This document shows, in pieces, positions 1 to 9,899 of a stretch of DNA of 46,054 nucleotides (position 1 is the stretch's first letter; every line of letters starts with the position of its first letter). The stretch is from the NCBI GenBank assembly GCA_016743995.1, contig JADGFG010000002.1, positions 1 through 46,054 on the forward strand. The letters run 5' to 3'. Below the pieces are notes generated by a model. That model was not told the DNA's origin, did not search any database, and saw only the letters and a program-made list of their open reading frames with translations. Both the position numbers and the translations under genes were made by a program. The DNA is from Kangiellaceae bacterium. Lineage in GTDB: Bacteria; Pseudomonadota; Gammaproteobacteria; Enterobacterales; Kangiellaceae.

Positions 1-261
1 CTGCTCACTATAGTCATTTCAATGGAGCATCTAGATGGTTCAGTAATGATAATGCTGGGGAACTGGGCACAAAATATTGTTCTGCTTCATGGAGTTGAGG
101 CTGCGGCGGCTATTGAACCGGTACATATTATTTATAAACTACATGTTTTTGTTGGTTTAAGTATGATCCTGGTCTTTCCGTTTACTCGACTGGTTCATAT
201 TATCAGCGTACCTGTCTGGTATTTTGGAAGACGATACCAGGTTGTTCGTCAGAGAAGATAG
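1..261 (+). CDS. narI: Respiratory nitrate reductase gamma subunit NarI (3' end only)
   Basis: This is the C-terminal 86 residues of the membrane cytochrome b subunit of the NarGHI nitrate reductase, which passes quinol electrons to NarH and NarG. The open frame enters from the left edge, so the true start is outside the window. The visible part has the NarI ending: an H-x-DGSVM stretch, a WAQ, a transmembrane segment with KLH (a haem-ligand-type His), then FPFTRLVH and a short basic tail that ends in VRQRR. narGHJ presumably lie upstream; this is inferred, not seen. The next gene (413) encodes a parvulin of the type often found after narI. Confidence 0.93.
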   Translation: MLTIVISMEHLDGSVMIMLGNWAQNIVLLHGVEAAAAIEPVHIIYKLHVFVGLSMILVFPFTRLVHIISVPVWYFGRRYQVVRQRR

Positions 262-412
262 CTTTAACCTTGTCCCAATAAACTGTAAAATCAGTTGAAT
301 CCTTGATGGAGTTGGGGCAATTAATTTCATTGTTCAAATAGCAACACATCAAACGTTATTTATAAATATTTAATACAATCAACTAGTTATACCTAGTTAA
401 TAGAGAATTATT

Positions 413-1243
413 ATGAGTTCATGTTCATCTCACGGTCATTCACAACCGGCAGCAGAAAAACCCGTACCTTCAGCACCCTTACCAACGGTTACTGTTAATG
501 GGACCGCAATTAGCGAAACCGCATTAGCCAATGAATTACAGTACCACCAGAACCCTGACTTTGATGTCGTCATACAACAGGCAAGCCAGACGTTAGTAAT
601 ACAGAAACTGTTAATTGACGAAGCCAGAAAAGAGGGATTCTCAAGCGAAAACAAAGATGAAGAATCAATGATTCAACGTTTGCTAGATGCCAAAGTCAAA
701 TATGATGATCCTGATTCAACAACTTGCTTACGTTATTTTGAAAACAATCCTCAAAAATTTACAACAAGCCCGTTGTTAGAAGTCGACCACATCCTGCTAG
801 CAGCTGCAAAGGATGATATAACAGGAAGAGAAGTTGCGAAAAATCAGGCTAACGGAATCATTCAACAGCTACAAAAAGATCCAATGTTGTTCCCTTCGCT
901 TGCGCAACAGTATTCGGCCTGCCCTTCAAAAGAAACAGGTGGTTCTCTTGGCCAGATAAGCAAAGGTCAAACGGTACCAGAGTTCGAAAGACAATTAGCG
1001 CTACTGTCTCAGGGAATAGCTAAAAAGCCTGTTGAATCACGTTACGGCTTTCATATTGTTAATATCACACGAAAAATTGAAGGTAAACCATTAGAATATT
1101 CCATGGTAGAGGACAAAATCCGAGGTTATCTGGTACATCGAGCGTCACACCTGGCCATACAAGCCTATATACAGCAGCTCGTTGAAAAAGCCGAAATTGA
1201 AGGTGTTACTATTCAATTTGCAGAGGAAAATATCCATATATAA
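413..1243 (+). CDS. Parvulin-type peptidyl-prolyl isomerase of the nitrate reductase locus
   Basis: This 276-residue protein belongs to the PpiC/SurA/NifM-like isomerases. Residues about 118-220 form the rotamase domain, with the start motif VDHILL, the FPSLAQQYSACPS-TGG-LG segment, the G-T-PEFE motif and a closing RYGFHIV motif. Residues about 25-110 are a helical SurA-N-like region. The N-terminus is Cys/His-rich (SSCSSHGHS) and has no signal peptide, so the protein is probably cytoplasmic. Homologues directly follow narI in Pseudomonas and other denitrifiers and are thought to help fold or mature NarGHI. The gap from narI is 151 bp, and two stem-loops after the stop (1273-1344) suggest the nar transcript ends here. 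The exact client is inferred. Confidence 0.85.
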   Translation: MSSCSSHGHSQPAAEKPVPSAPLPTVTVNGTAISETALANELQYHQNPDFDVVIQQASQTLVIQKLLIDEARKEGFSSENKDEESMIQRLLDAKVKYDDPDSTTCLRYFENNPQKFTTSPLLEVDHILLAAAKDDITGREVAKNQANGIIQQLQKDPMLFPSLAQQYSACPSKETGGSLGQISKGQTVPEFERQLALLSQGIAKKPVESRYGFHIVNITRKIEGKPLEYSMVEDKIRGYLVHRASHLAIQAYIQQLVEKAEIEGVTIQFAEENIHI

Positions 1244-1272
1244 TTAGTAGCAGTGAAACGACCTCTTTTACT

Positions 1273-1344
1273 ATGATTATTATAACTATAAAATAATCAT
1301 AACTTGTAAGATGTTTTATTCTTATGGCTAAATCATCTTACAAG
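1273..1344 (+). terminator. Two consecutive stem-loops at the end of the nar operon
   Basis: The first stem has arms ATGATTATT (1273-1281) and AATAATCAT (1292-1300). The second has perfect 11-bp arms CTTGTAAGATG (1303-1313) and CATCTTACAAG (1334-1344). Both lie after the parvulin gene and before the next Fnr-type promoter. Neither is followed by a long T-run, so they may be 3'-end stabilising structures and not classical Rho-independent terminators. Confidence 0.5.
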
Positions 1345-1400
1345 CACTACGATTTTGTTCGACACCAGTCACCTCCCCTCCATTTTGTTTTAAATCTAAA

Positions 1401-1442
1401 CTGATCTGAGTCAATCGTCACCTGGTAAAATAGGACTATGCT
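1401..1442 (+). promoter_or_regulatory. Fnr/Dnr-type box and -10 for the PLP-decarboxylase homologue
   Basis: The box CTGATctgaGTCAA (1401-1414) matches 8 of 10 defined positions of TTGAT-N4-ATCAA. A -10-like TATGCT lies at 1437-1442. The inferred start point (about 1449) puts the box centre at -41.5, the class II Fnr position. The spacing matches that of the nor, nir, ubi and cco promoters in this window. Confidence 0.6.
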
Positions 1443-1505
1443 GTTATAAATTGAAATTAACGTTTACCAGATATTTACGGCACAATGAATTCTTACGGGG
1501 AAAAG

Positions 1506-3467
1506 ATGGAAACACAATCTCAAGAACTAGAAAGTGAGCTTGAATTTTTAAGTCCTCTTTTTCTGGGTGCTTACGCCGAAAATAAAGAAGTACTCGAAGG
1601 AATACTGAGCGAATACACAGAAGAACACAGCTTCTGGAGACAAAAATATCAATTAGCTGATAGCAAACCAATTTCAACAGAGATGAAACACTCTGAACAT
1701 TATAAATTGTATCTGGAAAAAATAAAAAAGGAACTTAAATCTCTCACCAGCAAGCTAAAAAATACTGTTCCTATTTACAACCCGCGATATATTGGACATA
1801 TGGCTTCAGATTTAATGCTACCCGCGTTATTAGCACAGTTGGTCACAACGTTTTATAACCCGAACAACAGCTCTACTGATGCAGGTGATGCCACCATACA
1901 GATGGAGTTAGATATGGGCATTCAGTTTGCTGAACTATTTGGTTTTAATACCAAACCTGATGCTTATCCTTGTGCTTGGGGCCACTTAACGACCGGCGGA
2001 ACAAATGCTAATCATGAAAGCCTGTGGAATTTCAGAGCGGTAAAATATTACCCAGTTGCATTGGTTGAAGCGCTTAATATTATACAGTTAGATATAAAAT
2101 TTGACGACGATAACAACAAGTCTCCATCGCAATATACCCCATGGGAACTCATTAATTTGTCAGTCGATGAAGTTTTGGCCTTACGAAAACGAATTTTTAA
2201 TAGAATAGAAGAAAAACTTGACGTCAATACATTAAAAAACTTTTTTCACCTGGTTGAAGAAAACAGACTGGAAACGTTGGGTTCTGCTCAATTTTTTGCA
2301 AATCACTGGAAACTTCAACAACCAGTAGTACTCGTTCCTTCAACAGCTTATTCCTTCTGGAAAAAAGCCATGAAAGTTCTGGGCTTCGGTAGCGCCTCAC
2401 TCATAAAAATCGGATTGACAGAGTCTATGCGCATGGATGAAAATGAACTTGATAGAATATTAGACAAGCTACACTCTCAAAATATTCCTGTCCTTGCCGT
2501 TGTTGGGGTTTTAGGGACTACCGATTTTGGTACGATAGATCCCATTGACTCTATTGTTGAATTACAAAAAAAATATGCTGATAAGGGCCTCAATTTTTAT
2601 ATTCATGTAGATGCATCTTATGGCGGCTACTTAATGACTTTACTAAAAAATGAGCAAGGAAAAATGATTCCAAGAGCAGATATTATCAGCCAATGGAACA
2701 ATTTTCCTTCCGAACGTGTTTATAAAGCATTTCAATCCATAGCTAATGTAGACAGCATTACTATTGCTCCCCATACTTTTGGTTACCTACCGCAAGGAAC
2801 AGGCGGTTTTATTTCTCGTAACAGAGAAACGGTTAAATTATTAGCGCATTCCGAATCAAATTTACTGGAAAATAATGATGAAATAAACTTTGACCAACTA
2901 AGCCGTTTTATCCTTGATGGAACACGGCCGGGCGCTAAAGCTGCGGCGATTTATGTAACTCACAAAGTTCTTCCATTAACAGCTGAGGGGTTTGGGCGGG
3001 TAATAAAACAGACTATACGAGCATCTGAATACCTGACAAAGAAAATTGATCAGCTAAAAACTAACCTGAAAGACAAAGTACTGTTATCAATTCCCTTTAC
3101 TCCTGACTCAAATATAATTACGCTGGCCATTAATCCAACCGGAAATCATTCGTTGATTAAAATGAACGAATTTATGATGAAAATATTCAAACAGTTATCC
3201 TATAACCCAGATAACTCATTGCAGGGAAAGGAGTTTCTAGCTTCAATTGCAACACTGGAGCTTAACGAGCTTTCAGAAAGTGAGAAAGAAAATATTTTTA
3301 ATAAGCTAGATCTCAAAACAGAAGAACCAGCTCTAACCGTTGTTAATAGTTTGATAACACTCAAACATAGCCTGATGAACCCATGGTTATTGTCATCAGA
3401 CCAAGGTATAAACTATATTGATCGATATTGTGATTATCTTGAGTCAATCATTTGCGAGCAGTTTTAA
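1506..3467 (+). CDS. Group II PLP-dependent decarboxylase homologue lacking the Schiff-base lysine
   Basis: This 653-residue protein resembles bacterial tyrosine/aromatic amino acid decarboxylases of the long (about 620-residue) type. Conserved fold motifs are visible: TTGGTNANHESLW, RMDENELDRIL, VVGVLGTTDFGTIDP, HVDASYGGY (PLP-ring Asp369) and DGTRPGAKAAAIYVTHKVLPL. At the cofactor-lysine site, where active relatives have DPHK, it reads A-P-H-T (codons at 2766-2777), so Thr424 replaces the lysine and Ala the preceding Asp. The frame is intact and the rest is well conserved, so it looks like a maintained protein and not a decayed gene. I chose the ATG at 1506 because GGGG sits 5 nt upstream; an in-frame ATG at 1485 has no such site. 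An Fnr-type promoter precedes it. A decarboxylase role is doubtful; a binding, regulatory or altered-chemistry role is possible. Confidence 0.8.
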   Translation: METQSQELESELEFLSPLFLGAYAENKEVLEGILSEYTEEHSFWRQKYQLADSKPISTEMKHSEHYKLYLEKIKKELKSLTSKLKNTVPIYNPRYIGHMASDLMLPALLAQLVTTFYNPNNSSTDAGDATIQMELDMGIQFAELFGFNTKPDAYPCAWGHLTTGGTNANHESLWNFRAVKYYPVALVEALNIIQLDIKFDDDNNKSPSQYTPWELINLSVDEVLALRKRIFNRIEEKLDVNTLKNFFHLVEENRLETLGSAQFFANHWKLQQPVVLVPSTAYSFWKKAMKVLGFGSASLIKIGLTESMRMDENELDRILDKLHSQNIPVLAVVGVLGTTDFGTIDPIDSIVELQKKYADKGLNFYIHVDASYGGYLMTLLKNEQGKMIPRADIISQWNNFPSERVYKAFQSIANVDSITIAPHTFGYLPQGTGGFISRNRETVKLLAHSESNLLENNDEINFDQLSRFILDGTRPGAKAAAIYVTHKVLPLTAEGFGRVIKQTIRASEYLTKKIDQLKTNLKDKVLLSIPFTPDSNIITLAINPTGNHSLIKMNEFMMKIFKQLSYNPDNSLQGKEFLASIATLELNELSESEKENIFNKLDLKTEEPALTVVNSLITLKHSLMNPWLLSSDQGINYIDRYCDYLESIICEQF

Positions 3468-3533
3468 TGAAAACAAAAATGAGTTCAAATAAAACGACAT
3501 TGCTATTCATAAATCATTCAATAAAATTCTGCT

Positions 3534-4262
3534 TCAGGTATGGCAAGCGGTACCGGCTAATTGGCTCAACCCTTCCTGATTTAGAATTTCAATATAGCGA
3601 TCCTGGGTTTTGATTAATTCCTGTTTTTGCAAACGAGTAATTAGTCGGCTAACCGTTTCAACTGCTAACCCAAGATAATTACCAATATCACTACGAGTCA
3701 TCATTAACTGAAACTCTGTGCCAGATAAACCTCTACGCTTAAAACGAGCAGATAAATTGATCACAAAAGCCGCAAACCTCTCATCTGCGCTTTTTTTGCT
3801 CAGCAACATTAATAGTTCTTGTTCATCACGAATTTCACCGCTCATTACATTAAAAAGTTGTTTCTGCAATCCTGGTAATTCCTGAGTCAGCGATTCCAAT
3901 TTGTCAAACGGAATTGAGCAGACAAGGGACGTTTCCATCGTTTTGGCAAAACTGAGATATTTTGAACTACTTATTGCATTGAGGCCAACTATTTCTCCCG
4001 GCAAATGAAAACCGGTTATTTGCTGAGTTCCGTCCGCACTAATCGTATAAGTTTTTAAACTGCCCGATCTGATAGCATGAATGGCATCAAAATCATCTCC
4101 TGCCTGAAACAAAAACTCACCTTTATTCAATATTTTCTTTCGCTGAACGATATTATCCAGATACTGAATATCTGCTTCAGCAAGCATCACAGGCAAACAC
4201 AATCGTTTAATGCTGCATGTCTGACACTTAATTTCACTACGATTTATACGACCAGATAACAC
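3534..4262 (-). CDS. fnr: Oxygen-sensing transcriptional regulator Fnr/Anr
   Basis: This is a 242-residue Crp/Fnr-family regulator. Cys13, Cys16, Cys22 (C-x2-C-x5-C) and Cys115 match the four [4Fe-4S] ligands of E. coli FNR (20, 23, 29, 122). Next come a cyclic-nucleotide-binding-like beta-roll and a dimerisation helix, then a helix-turn-helix whose recognition helix contains E202-x2-S205-R206, the residues that read TTGAT half-sites. The start is GTG at 4262; no ATG precedes the cysteine cluster. The gene diverges from norCB. The window holds ten Fnr-type boxes, so this protein, or a Dnr/NnrR-like relative encoded elsewhere, is the natural regulator. I saw no Fnr box in front of fnr itself. 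Confidence 0.93.
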   Translation of the reverse strand: MLSGRINRSEIKCQTCSIKRLCLPVMLAEADIQYLDNIVQRKKILNKGEFLFQAGDDFDAIHAIRSGSLKTYTISADGTQQITGFHLPGEIVGLNAISSSKYLSFAKTMETSLVCSIPFDKLESLTQELPGLQKQLFNVMSGEIRDEQELLMLLSKKSADERFAAFVINLSARFKRRGLSGTEFQLMMTRSDIGNYLGLAVETVSRLITRLQKQELIKTQDRYIEILNQEGLSQLAGTACHT

Positions 4263-4294
4263 TATAAAGTAACTCTATATGAAACACTTGAAAT

Positions 4295-4300
4295 ATTATA
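4295..4300 (-). promoter_or_regulatory. Possible -10 element of fnr
   Basis: Read on the minus strand this is a perfect TATAAT, 33 nt upstream of the GTG start of fnr. No well-spaced -35 hexamer is obvious, so the call is tentative. Confidence 0.35.
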
Positions 4301-4524
4301 ACCAATTTACAACATGTCAGACCAATTTATTTTAAGTTTAATATAAATTCTGGTTATTTACGAACAACTACAAATTAATGAATAAAACCCCCCTGCTTAT
4401 TACTAATATTAAAAAAGAAATATAAGAAAACACATAACATGTTCGCGTAATTATTAATGAATTGAGAAAACTACTGCTTATAGAGTTATTTCATAGTGTT
4501 AATAACAAACACTCTATGTGTCTA

Positions 4525-4570
4525 ACAATACCCTACTAATTACAGGGTTATTTAACTAGTAGAGTATTGT
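4525..4570. repeat. Inverted repeat in the fnr-norC intergenic region
   Basis: The left arm ACAATACCCTACTA (4525-4538) pairs with TAGTAGAGTATTGT (4557-4570) with one mismatch; the loop is 18 nt. It lies about 80 bp upstream of the norC Fnr-type box and 260 bp from fnr. It could be a protein-binding site or a structured element. The rest of this 466-bp gap holds only the promoters listed here. Confidence 0.5.
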
Positions 4571-4650
4571 TTAGTTTTAATACAAAACAAGTTATGTGAA
4601 CTTCATCAAACAAACAAAGCTTAACATTTCTGCGCTATTTGACGACACAT

Positions 4651-4691
4651 CTGATCCAAATCAACATATGATTAGTAGCCAGGCTTACTAT
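4651..4691 (+). promoter_or_regulatory. Fnr/Dnr-type box and -10 of norCB
   Basis: The box CTGATccaaATCAA (4651-4664) matches 9 of 10 consensus positions. A -10-like TACTAT lies at 4686-4691, which puts the box at about -40.5. The inferred leader to the norC ATG (4729) is about 30 nt. Confidence 0.75.
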
Positions 4692-4728
4692 AAAGAAGTT
4701 CATGTTTTATCTAACTAGGGGAGAAATA

Positions 4729-5163
4729 ATGAGCGAAATCTTTAGTAAAAGTATGGCTCGAAATATCTATTTTGGGGGGAGTGCTTTTTTTATCTTTTTA
4801 TTCCTCGGCTTAACATGGCACACGGTTAAAGTTTTACCTGAAACCGACAACAGTGCTGCTTTAACCGAAGAGGTCATTTTAGGAAAAAAGGTATGGGAAG
4901 ATAATAACTGTATTGGGTGTCACACCCTGCTAGGTGAAGGCGCTTATTTTGCACCTGAGCTTGGTAATGTCTATAAACGTTTTGGGAATTCGACTGAAGC
5001 GATTAAAGGCTTTATAAAAAGCCGTCCCGTTAATGGAATACCAGGTCGCAGAAGCATGCCCCAATTTAACCTGTCCGAAGAGGAGCTTAATGCTATTGCA
5101 GAATTTCTTAAATACTCCAGTGAAATTGATACTTCAAACTGGCCACCAAATATTCAAGGTTAA
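4729..5163 (+). CDS. norC: Nitric oxide reductase cytochrome c subunit NorC
   Basis: This 144-residue membrane-anchored monohaem cytochrome c is the electron-entry subunit of cNor, facing the periplasm. An N-terminal transmembrane helix (about residues 13-32) is followed by the haem motif CIGCH (61-65) and the likely axial Met110 in RRSMPQ. The GAYFAPELGNV stretch is typical of NorC. I chose the ATG at 4729, preceded by AGGGGAG at 4717-4723. An in-frame ATG at 4702 would add nine residues but lacks a ribosome site. norB follows after 15 bp. The promoter has an Fnr-type box. Confidence 0.95.
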   Translation: MSEIFSKSMARNIYFGGSAFFIFLFLGLTWHTVKVLPETDNSAALTEEVILGKKVWEDNNCIGCHTLLGEGAYFAPELGNVYKRFGNSTEAIKGFIKSRPVNGIPGRRSMPQFNLSEEELNAIAEFLKYSSEIDTSNWPPNIQG

Positions 5164-6567
<1,404 letters not shown>

Positions 6568-6582
6568 ATAATATTGATGACA

Positions 6583-6612
6583 AGAGGCCGATTTATTCGG
6601 CCTCTCTGTTTA
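6583..6612 (+). terminator. Stem-loop terminator after norCB
   Basis: Perfect 9-bp GC-rich arms, AGAGGCCGA (6583-6591) and TCGGCCTCT (6597-6605), enclose a 5-nt loop. A moderately T-rich tail follows. It separates norCB from the independent norQD promoter. Confidence 0.7.
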
Positions 6613-6738
6613 TACCCAAACTCCCTGCCATGTCCCAGCCCTTTCATTAAACAAATTGTTTTTTTATAATTCGCACACAAAATAATTTTTTGAAACTTGT
6701 GTGATAGATAATTATTCTGAACATTTTAATCTTATCTC

Positions 6739-6780
6739 ATGACCTGAATCAGCATAAAATCAGATTAGTATTGCTACTAT
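6739..6780 (+). promoter_or_regulatory. Degenerate Fnr/Dnr-type box and -10 of norQD
   Basis: The box ATGACctgaATCAG (6739-6752) matches 7 of 10 consensus positions. A -10-like TACTAT, identical to that of norCB, lies at 6775-6780. The box centre falls at -41.5. The same ATGAC-N4-ATCA core occurs at the nirC and ubiT promoters. Confidence 0.55.
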
Positions 6781-6810
6781 TTGATAATAATAATCGTTTT
6801 GAGTAAAACA

Positions 6811-7602
6811 ATGAGCCTGAACAACGATTTACCGATGTACATTCCACAGAAAAATGAAATTGAAACCTTTTCTCTTGCGTTTCAAAATAAATTACCGTTA
6901 ATGCTTAAGGGTCCTACTGGATGCGGAAAAACTCGTTTCGTTTCTCATATGGCGGAAAAACTGGGACGACCACTTTATACGGTGGCATGTCATGACGATT
7001 TAACTGCAGCCGATCTTGTCGGTCGGTATCTAATCGAAGGCGGTGAGACCGTCTGGCGTGATGGACCGTTAACCAGAGCTGTTCGTGAAGGTGGAATATG
7101 CTATCTGGATGAAGTGGTAGAGGCACGCAAAGATACTACCGTTGTTATTCATCCACTTTCAGATGATCGACGAATATTACCTATCGATAGAACTTCAGAA
7201 TTACTTCACGCACCCGATAACTTCATGTTGGTTATTTCTTACAATCCGGGTTATCAAAATCTACTAAAAGGCCTGAAACCGTCAACCAGGCAAAGATTTG
7301 TGTCTATCACATTTGATTATCCTGGCAGCGAAGTTGAACAAAGTATTATAAAGCAGGAAACTGAGCTTAACGATTATATGGTTAAGCAGCTGGTTGACCT
7401 GTCTAATGACTTAAGGCGTTTAAAAGATCACGACCTGGAAGAGTCAATATCTACCCGTCTCATTGTTTATACTGCAACACTGATCAAAGCAGGCATGCAT
7501 CCCATTGAAGCCTGCCAGTCAGCATTAATAGAGCCTTTAACCGACGACGACGATATAGTTAAAACCTTAATGACCGTTGTTAATGCAAAATTAGATATTT
7601 AA
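6811..7602 (+). CDS. norQ: NorQ, MoxR-type AAA+ ATPase for NO reductase activation
   Basis: This 263-residue cytoplasmic ATPase of the CbbQ/NirQ/NorQ group works with NorD to mature the iron centre of NorB; the role is known for the family. Walker A is GPTGCGKT (34-41), Walker B is CYLDEVVEA, and a sensor-like ISYNPGYQ motif follows. A TTG at 6781 would add ten residues, but the inferred start point lies near 6787 and the family length fits the ATG at 6811. norD starts 16 bp downstream. Confidence 0.92.
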   Translation: MSLNNDLPMYIPQKNEIETFSLAFQNKLPLMLKGPTGCGKTRFVSHMAEKLGRPLYTVACHDDLTAADLVGRYLIEGGETVWRDGPLTRAVREGGICYLDEVVEARKDTTVVIHPLSDDRRILPIDRTSELLHAPDNFMLVISYNPGYQNLLKGLKPSTRQRFVSITFDYPGSEVEQSIIKQETELNDYMVKQLVDLSNDLRRLKDHDLEESISTRLIVYTATLIKAGMHPIEACQSALIEPLTDDDDIVKTLMTVVNAKLDI

Positions 7603-7618
7603 CCGGACAATATCCAGA

Positions 7619-9463
7619 ATGGAAGAATTTGTTGGTCAAATCTGGCACAAATATATTACCAGAGCCGCAACGCTCGAATATAAAGAAGCGAGCGTTGAGC
7701 TTGAAGATATTCGAAAACAGCTCTCACTTCAATTTAGAGCATTCGGTGGCGAACTTGCTATTGAACTAAAAAAATCAATAAAGAGTAACTGGCAGGGAAA
7801 ACGAACCTTTCTAAGTAAACTTGCAGGTGCAGAACAAAAAATTGAACTGGCTTCTGTTACTGATAATAACCTGTATTTACCACAACAAATTGCCTGTTTC
7901 AAAGAGAAAGAATTGAATCAACAATGCTACCTCTGGTTGTCGGCATTGCTAGCTAATTATAAAGAAGATAAAAGCCAGAGCTGGATTATAAATAATATTA
8001 ATGCCATCAATAGAACACTAAAGAAATTACCAGGTCTTAAAAAAATCTATCAAAATCTTGTCAAGCTACATTTAGAACAAAGAGTCCAGCTTAACCAGCC
8101 AAAACATAATATCGATGAAAGCATTCTTCAGTCCATTTTAAAGGATCCGGAATCTATTTGCGACCTTAAGCCGGAACAGCTAAATCATTTCGACCCAAAG
8201 AAAGTATATCCACTCATCCTGTGGATTGATCCATTTACAGATAAAGTAACCCAGATAAAGAAGAACACAACCCCTGAAACAAAGAGTCAGGATAAACCAG
8301 ATACACAAGCCAAAAAACTAAAACTTCACAAAAAAGGTGAGGTAGTTGATGATATCGATGAAAAAGACGGATTAATGGCATTTAGAATGGAAAGTATTTT
8401 CTCGTGGACAGAATATGTTCCTGTCGACAGAACGGCTGATGATGAAGAGGAGGACAAAGCTTGTGCCGCTGCGGAAGATATTGATAAGATTTCGGTTGTA
8501 AAAGGCGCAGAAACAACCGCGGCTAAACTAAAATTTGATCTTGACCTGCCTTCTGAAGAACAGGATGATATTACCATCAATACGGGTATAAAACTGCCTG
8601 AATGGGATTACAGAAAAAACACTCTGATTTCAGATTATTGCAGGCTTCATCTCATGCAGGTGCGACCGTCTCCTCACTATGAATTTTCATCTCGTTTGAA
8701 AGAAAAAGCAAAAAGAATAAGAGCTCAATTTGAAATACTTTCCCAACAAAAGCAGTGGCTCAAAGCACAACCCGACGGAAGCGAAATCGATTTAGACCAG
8801 TTTATCGTCAAACAGGCAGACAAACTTAACGGAATTGATATACATAATAACAATCTCTACATGGAGTTAAGACAAAACATCCGAAGCTTTTCCTGCTTGT
8901 TATTAGCGGATCTAAGCCTGTCTACTGACAGTTATGTTAACAACCAGTCAAAAGTAATTGACATGATAAAAGATGCCTTATACTTATTTTCAGAGGCTCT
9001 TTCAGCGACTCAGGATCGATATGCCATCGCAGGGTTCTGCTCTAAGAAAAGAGATATGGTCAGGTATTACCCAATTAAGTCTTTTGATGATAAGCAGACA
9101 CCAGAAATTCATAATAAAATTGCATCCTTATCATCTGGATATTATACACGAATGGGAGCAGCAATCCGCCATGCGACAGAAAACCTTGATAAGGAAGCAT
9201 CTGATACCAAGTTACTGCTATTGTTAAGCGATGGAAAACCAAACGATGTAGATCTATATGAAGGAAGATACGGAATTGAAGATACGAAACATGCGGTAAG
9301 AATGGCTTTCAAAAAAGGAATCAGAGTCTTCTGTGTTACTATCGATGATGAAGATAATAACTACCTTTCATATATTTTTGGCTGCGATAACTATGTAAAA
9401 ATACAAAGAGCCGAAGAATTACCCGAAAAACTGACAAAACTTTATACTCTACTAACAAGGTAA
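7619..9463 (+). CDS. norD: NorD, VWA-domain protein for NO reductase activation
   Basis: The protein has 614 residues. The N-terminal two thirds is helical and charged, with an acidic linker (about residues 265-300, DDEEEDKA). The C-terminal part (about 425-614) is a von Willebrand A domain with a full MIDAS motif, D431-L-S-L-S-T-D, and a later LLLLSDGKPNDVD. NorD partners NorQ as the VWA half of a MoxR-VWA pair and is needed for active cNor in characterised denitrifiers. It is co-transcribed with norQ. The 50-bp gap to the convergent cupredoxin gene holds only a weak imperfect hairpin. Confidence 0.92.
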   Translation: MEEFVGQIWHKYITRAATLEYKEASVELEDIRKQLSLQFRAFGGELAIELKKSIKSNWQGKRTFLSKLAGAEQKIELASVTDNNLYLPQQIACFKEKELNQQCYLWLSALLANYKEDKSQSWIINNINAINRTLKKLPGLKKIYQNLVKLHLEQRVQLNQPKHNIDESILQSILKDPESICDLKPEQLNHFDPKKVYPLILWIDPFTDKVTQIKKNTTPETKSQDKPDTQAKKLKLHKKGEVVDDIDEKDGLMAFRMESIFSWTEYVPVDRTADDEEEDKACAAAEDIDKISVVKGAETTAAKLKFDLDLPSEEQDDITINTGIKLPEWDYRKNTLISDYCRLHLMQVRPSPHYEFSSRLKEKAKRIRAQFEILSQQKQWLKAQPDGSEIDLDQFIVKQADKLNGIDIHNNNLYMELRQNIRSFSCLLLADLSLSTDSYVNNQSKVIDMIKDALYLFSEALSATQDRYAIAGFCSKKRDMVRYYPIKSFDDKQTPEIHNKIASLSSGYYTRMGAAIRHATENLDKEASDTKLLLLLSDGKPNDVDLYEGRYGIEDTKHAVRMAFKKGIRVFCVTIDDEDNNYLSYIFGCDNYVKIQRAEELPEKLTKLYTLLTR

Positions 9464-9513
9464 ATTTCTGTTACTCTCAACTAGCCAACCGGTTATTGGA
9501 GTAAGTCTGATTA

Positions 9514-9870
9514 TTACCTGACAATCACTCTGGCAACCATTTCGGGATGTGGCCCACAGCGGTATTCAAACTCTCCTTTTTCTATAAATGTTTTTTCATA
9601 ACTATCTCCAGGAAAAAGATAATCAGATTCCTTACCACCACTTTTTTCAAACCAGACACTATGATACTGACGTTTCTCTCTATTTAGCCAGCGAACTTTC
9701 TGATTCAATTTAACTTCTACAACAGGTGGAATAAATTTATACTTTACTATGCTAACTTCTACAGCAGGACTTAGATTTTTCAACTTATCTTCTGGCTCTT
9801 TCGCTTTAAGCATCTTCATATTAAAAAAAGTAAATACCAACAGAAAAGTAACTAATAATTTTACAGGCAT
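9514..9870 (-). CDS. Small periplasmic cupredoxin downstream of nirS
   Basis: This 118-residue precursor has an N-terminal hydrophobic signal (about 1-22) and a plastocyanin/pseudoazurin-like fold. Type 1 copper ligands can be placed: His70 (QYHSV), Cys105, His108 and Met111 in CGPHPEM. The start is ATG 9870 with GAGG 8 nt upstream; a TTG at 9888 is less likely. It is the third gene after nirS and the NirT-like gene, so it may carry electrons to or from NirS. That is inferred from context. It could instead be a copper-binding accessory protein, since the sequence between the ligands is short. Confidence 0.75.
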   Translation of the reverse strand: MPVKLLVTFLLVFTFFNMKMLKAKEPEDKLKNLSPAVEVSIVKYKFIPPVVEVKLNQKVRWLNREKRQYHSVWFEKSGGKESDYLFPGDSYEKTFIEKGEFEYRCGPHPEMVARVIVR

Positions 9871-9899
9871 ATCGATAACCTCGTACAATAATTATAAGA

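Noticed and set aside
6781..6796. TTGATAATA-type sequence as a possible Fnr box for norQ
   Set aside because: It would place the start point inside norQ. The box at 6739 has the right spacing.
9471..9504. Imperfect hairpin TTACTC with GAGTAA between norD and the cupredoxin gene
   Set aside because: Short outer stem, mismatched middle and no T-run; too weak to list as a terminator.
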